The notes beneath the pieces are model-generated. The model had not been told where the DNA came from. It searched no databases and saw only the letters and a list, made by a program, of their open reading frames with translations. A program made the translations under genes and the position numbers. DNA of 8,739 bases from DATKCT01 sp035513055 (lineage in GTDB: Bacteria; Verrucomicrobiota; Verrucomicrobiia; Verrucomicrobiales; DEV007): contig DATKCT010000172.1 of the NCBI GenBank assembly GCA_035513055.1, positions 1-8,739 of the forward strand. The letters run 5' to 3'. This document shows positions 6,764 through 8,739 of this stretch, one piece after another (position 1 is the first letter of the stretch; each line of letters starts with the position of its first letter).

Positions 6764-8122
6764 GTGACGATGAATCCCCTGTCTGCCGCCTGGCGCGAGA
6801 TGGTCATCCTCGCCACGGCAACGACTGGAATCACCGCGGCCGAGATCACTTTCGTCGAGGACAAGACCCTCTTTCCCAAACCGGAGAGCGGATTCTACCT
6901 CTACGCAAACCTCGCCGGCCTCGGCGAGGAGGTGCAAACGATGCGCGAAAGGAACCTCACCCTCCTGTGGGGAAAGATCGACCTCCAGCCCTATGCCGGA
7001 ACGGCCGAACTCCCGGAAGACTTCCTCCTTCAACTTGAAGCGGGTTTCGAATCCGCTCAGGCTGCTGGCGTCAAGGTCATCGTCAGAGCCTCCTACGGTC
7101 ACCTGGGGCCCGGGGGCGACTATCGCACCTACGAGGATCCCGAAATCGCCGTTATCCGCTCCCACATGGAGCAGCTCGGGCCGCTCTTCACCCGCCAGGC
7201 CGATCGGATCGCCTTTTTCGAGGCGGGATTCATCGGTCCGTGGGGCGAATGGCACACGACGAAGACCGCCCGGTCGCCCGAGGCGCGGCGGGACCTCTAC
7301 CTCCACCTCCTCAATCACACGCCCCGCAATCGGATGGTCGCGGTGCGCTACCCGGCCCTGAAACAGTCGCTCTTTCAGTCGGCTGATCCGTTGGCCGATG
7401 AGGACGCCTATGACGGCAGCGCCCGGGCGCGGACCGCTCACCACAACGACTGTTTTCTCTCGTCGGCGAACGACGTAGGCACCTACAACCGCGACGGTCT
7501 AACCATGGTCGAAGAGTTCGCCTACCTGGCGGCCGACACCCAGCGCACCCTTTTCGGAGGCGAGACCTGCGGTCTACACGACCGGAGCCTGCCGGAACGG
7601 GCCATCGCCGAAATGGAGAAACTCCACCTCAGTTACCTGAATTCCTCTTATCATCCCGGCGTCCTCCAGCGATGGCGCGATCTCGGGGCCATGGATGAGA
7701 TCGAAAGACGGATGGGCGCCCGTTTCGTCCTCCAGTCGCTGACGGTTGCGGACAGGGGAGTTCCCGGCGGCCGGGTGCCGATGGTCTTCACCCTGACCAA
7801 TCGCGGATTCGCCTCACTTTACAACGAACGCCCGGCCGTGCTCGTGCTCCGCGATGCCCGGGGAGAGGCGAGCTGGCGCTTTCCCTTGGAGGAAATCGAT
7901 CCCCGGCGGTGGGATCCGGGCCTGTGCATGCGTTTTGCCGTCTCCGTCACTCTCCCCGAGGACCTCCCCACCGCCGACTATTCATGGCATCTTCAGCTCC
8001 CCGACCCGTCCCCCCGACTGGCCAGGGACCCGCGCTTCGCCATTCGACTCGCCAACGAGGACCTCTGGGATGAGCAGACCGGCGAAAACCGCCTGGTCGC
8101 CGCCTGGCCGGTGGTGAGGTGA
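6764..8122 (+). CDS. DUF4874/DUF4832 protein, glycosidase-like, probably exported
   Basis: A 452-residue protein with an N-terminal DUF4874 region (about 28-200) and a DUF4832 region (about 210-445). No biochemical role is established for these families that I can name; DUF4874 has a glycoside-hydrolase-like TIM-barrel pattern. Seen: KPESGFYLY (39-47), LLWGKIDL (67-74), VKVIVRASYG (103-112), the strand end FFEAGFIGPWGEWH (151-164) with E153 and E162 as candidate acidic catalytic residues, VAVRYP (192-197), HNDCFL (227-232), GGETCG (265-270), SYHPGV (295-300), and a beta-rich C-terminus (about 320-430) like a sandwich domain. A weak signal peptide is suggested by MVILATATTGITAAE (13-27). The GTG at 6764 directly follows the TGA of the preceding gene; ATG at 6770 is an equally good start. 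No near Shine-Dalgarno sequence exists, so translational coupling is likely. Confidence 0.82.
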   Translation: MTMNPLSAAWREMVILATATTGITAAEITFVEDKTLFPKPESGFYLYANLAGLGEEVQTMRERNLTLLWGKIDLQPYAGTAELPEDFLLQLEAGFESAQAAGVKVIVRASYGHLGPGGDYRTYEDPEIAVIRSHMEQLGPLFTRQADRIAFFEAGFIGPWGEWHTTKTARSPEARRDLYLHLLNHTPRNRMVAVRYPALKQSLFQSADPLADEDAYDGSARARTAHHNDCFLSSANDVGTYNRDGLTMVEEFAYLAADTQRTLFGGETCGLHDRSLPERAIAEMEKLHLSYLNSSYHPGVLQRWRDLGAMDEIERRMGARFVLQSLTVADRGVPGGRVPMVFTLTNRGFASLYNERPAVLVLRDARGEASWRFPLEEIDPRRWDPGLCMRFAVSVTLPEDLPTADYSWHLQLPDPSPRLARDPRFAIRLANEDLWDEQTGENRLVAAWPVVR

Positions 8123-8134
8123 GGGAATGTCGGT

Positions 8135-8475
8135 GCAGCCGGGCGGCCACCTCGCATCCGGCTTGCGAGAGCAGGCGGCTGGTCGCGGCCCTGGCTCCGG
8201 TGTGCAGTTACTGCTCAATCCACGCGAGGGGCGCGCGCCCGCTCGATTCCGGATGCACCACCCCAGGGAAACCATTCGCGCATCGCCCTTGCGCCCATGC
8301 GCCAGACCGGCCCTTTGCTGCCGGAAACAGGCACACGCCGTTTCGAGCATTCGCGCCGCCTCTGCTTCACTCACCTCCTCCCGCACCTCGCGGTCGATCT
8401 GCGACTGCGGGTTCTCCGGCTCGATCAACGCCGCCCTATAGCGCACCGCAAAAACACTGCCAACCAGCCCGTGCC
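8135..8475 (-). pseudogene. decayed transposase C-terminal remnant (IS200/REP-type-like)
   Basis: Minus-strand frames carry pieces that together resemble the C-terminal part of REP-associated tyrosine (IS200-like) transposases: EAEAARMLETACACF, a GRKGDARMVSLGW segment (near 8260-8296) and, in another frame, PLAWIEQ, an in-frame TAA (8208-8210), LHTGARAATSRLLSQA and EVAARLHRH. Dropping one GC pair from the run at 8231-8240 joins the first pieces to PLAWIEQ. At least one frameshift and one stop therefore disable it, and the N-terminal catalytic part is not recognisable. Limits are approximate. Alternatively, it could be another mobile-element protein with a similar tail. It marks the end of the two-gene unit upstream. 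Confidence 0.45.
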
Positions 8476-8607
8476 GCCTCCGAGTATCCTCGTCGCTCTC
8501 GATTGGACACCGCCGATTCCCAGACTCTCGGGTCAATAGTGATTGGAGGAGCGGCTGGAGTATCGTTGCTCTCCTCCGATCGGCTTGGTTGATGTGCACC
8601 CACTTGA

Positions 8608-8739
8608 CGGCGTCTACGTTGTATACGACGCTCTCCTAAGGCCAAGGTCGTTCAATCTTGCCGTATCGAAGCCGGCGACGCGGCACTCTTGGCCCGCCAA
8701 GCCAAACGCAAGCATCTGGAAGTCTCGACCTTGAGCAGT
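8608..8739 (+). CDS. partial open frame at right edge, unknown
   Basis: An open frame after TGA 8605-8607 that runs off the window. Its later part reads KAKVVQSCRIEAGDAALLAR, continuing QAKRKHLEVSTLSS, with gene-like codon choice (mostly G or C in third positions). It has the look of the start of a small DNA-binding or antitoxin-like protein, but I do not recognise a family. No ATG, GTG or TTG lies in frame; the codon before RRSPKAK is ATA (8623-8625), which could be a mutated start. It may therefore be a real gene with an unusual start, a broken one, or chance. Confidence 0.3.

Noticed and set aside
6596..7444. 282-residue minus-strand open frame
   Set aside because: It is the antisense shadow of the DUF4874 region and has no recognisable domain.
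8127..8441. 104-residue plus-strand open frame after the DUF4832 gene
   Set aside because: It is antisense to the transposase remnant and its translation is Arg/Ala/Ser-rich without a domain.

Overview
The window looks like an accessory stretch of a GC-rich bacterial chromosome, most probably from the Verrucomicrobiota. This is an inference from gene style: a large exported protein with immunoglobulin-like domains and a verrucomicrobial-type C-terminal tail, a DUF4874/DUF4832 protein, a small exported SHD1-like protein, start sites with little or no Shine-Dalgarno sequence, and two broken toxin-antitoxin loci beside transposase remnants. No rRNA, convincing tRNA or CRISPR array was seen.

Left part (1-1881): a UPF0175-type antitoxin gene overlaps its DUF3368 (PIN-like) toxin gene. 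The toxin gene is full length except for one missing base near 336-341 that shifts the frame. A small exported protein with an SHD1-like domain lies convergent on the minus strand. About 630 bases without a credible gene follow. They look like dispersed, non-coding repeat material and include one copy of a 58-base repeat that recurs at 4050-4107.

Middle (1882-4129): a secreted neutral ceramidase-family hydrolase lies on the minus strand, with all four expected zinc-site residues visible. Its 5' end runs into a 38-codon remnant of an IS1634-like transposase on the plus strand. Behind that lies hicB on the minus strand. Its stop codon overlaps an ATG where hicA should start, but the hicA body is missing. 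A 421-base gene-free stretch follows, ending in the second repeat copy just before the next gene.

Right part (4130-8739): a two-gene plus-strand unit encodes an 877-residue exported protein and a 452-residue DUF4874/DUF4832 protein that starts directly at the preceding stop codon. The first protein has two CBM9-like beta-sandwich domains flanking a second sandwich, two Ig-like domains and a SwmB-like domain. The second looks like an exported glycoside-hydrolase-like TIM barrel. Together they are the best candidate here for an uncharacterised extracellular glycan-binding and glycan-processing module. Downstream is a decayed transposase C-terminus on the minus strand, and at the right edge an open plus-strand frame that lacks a normal start codon.
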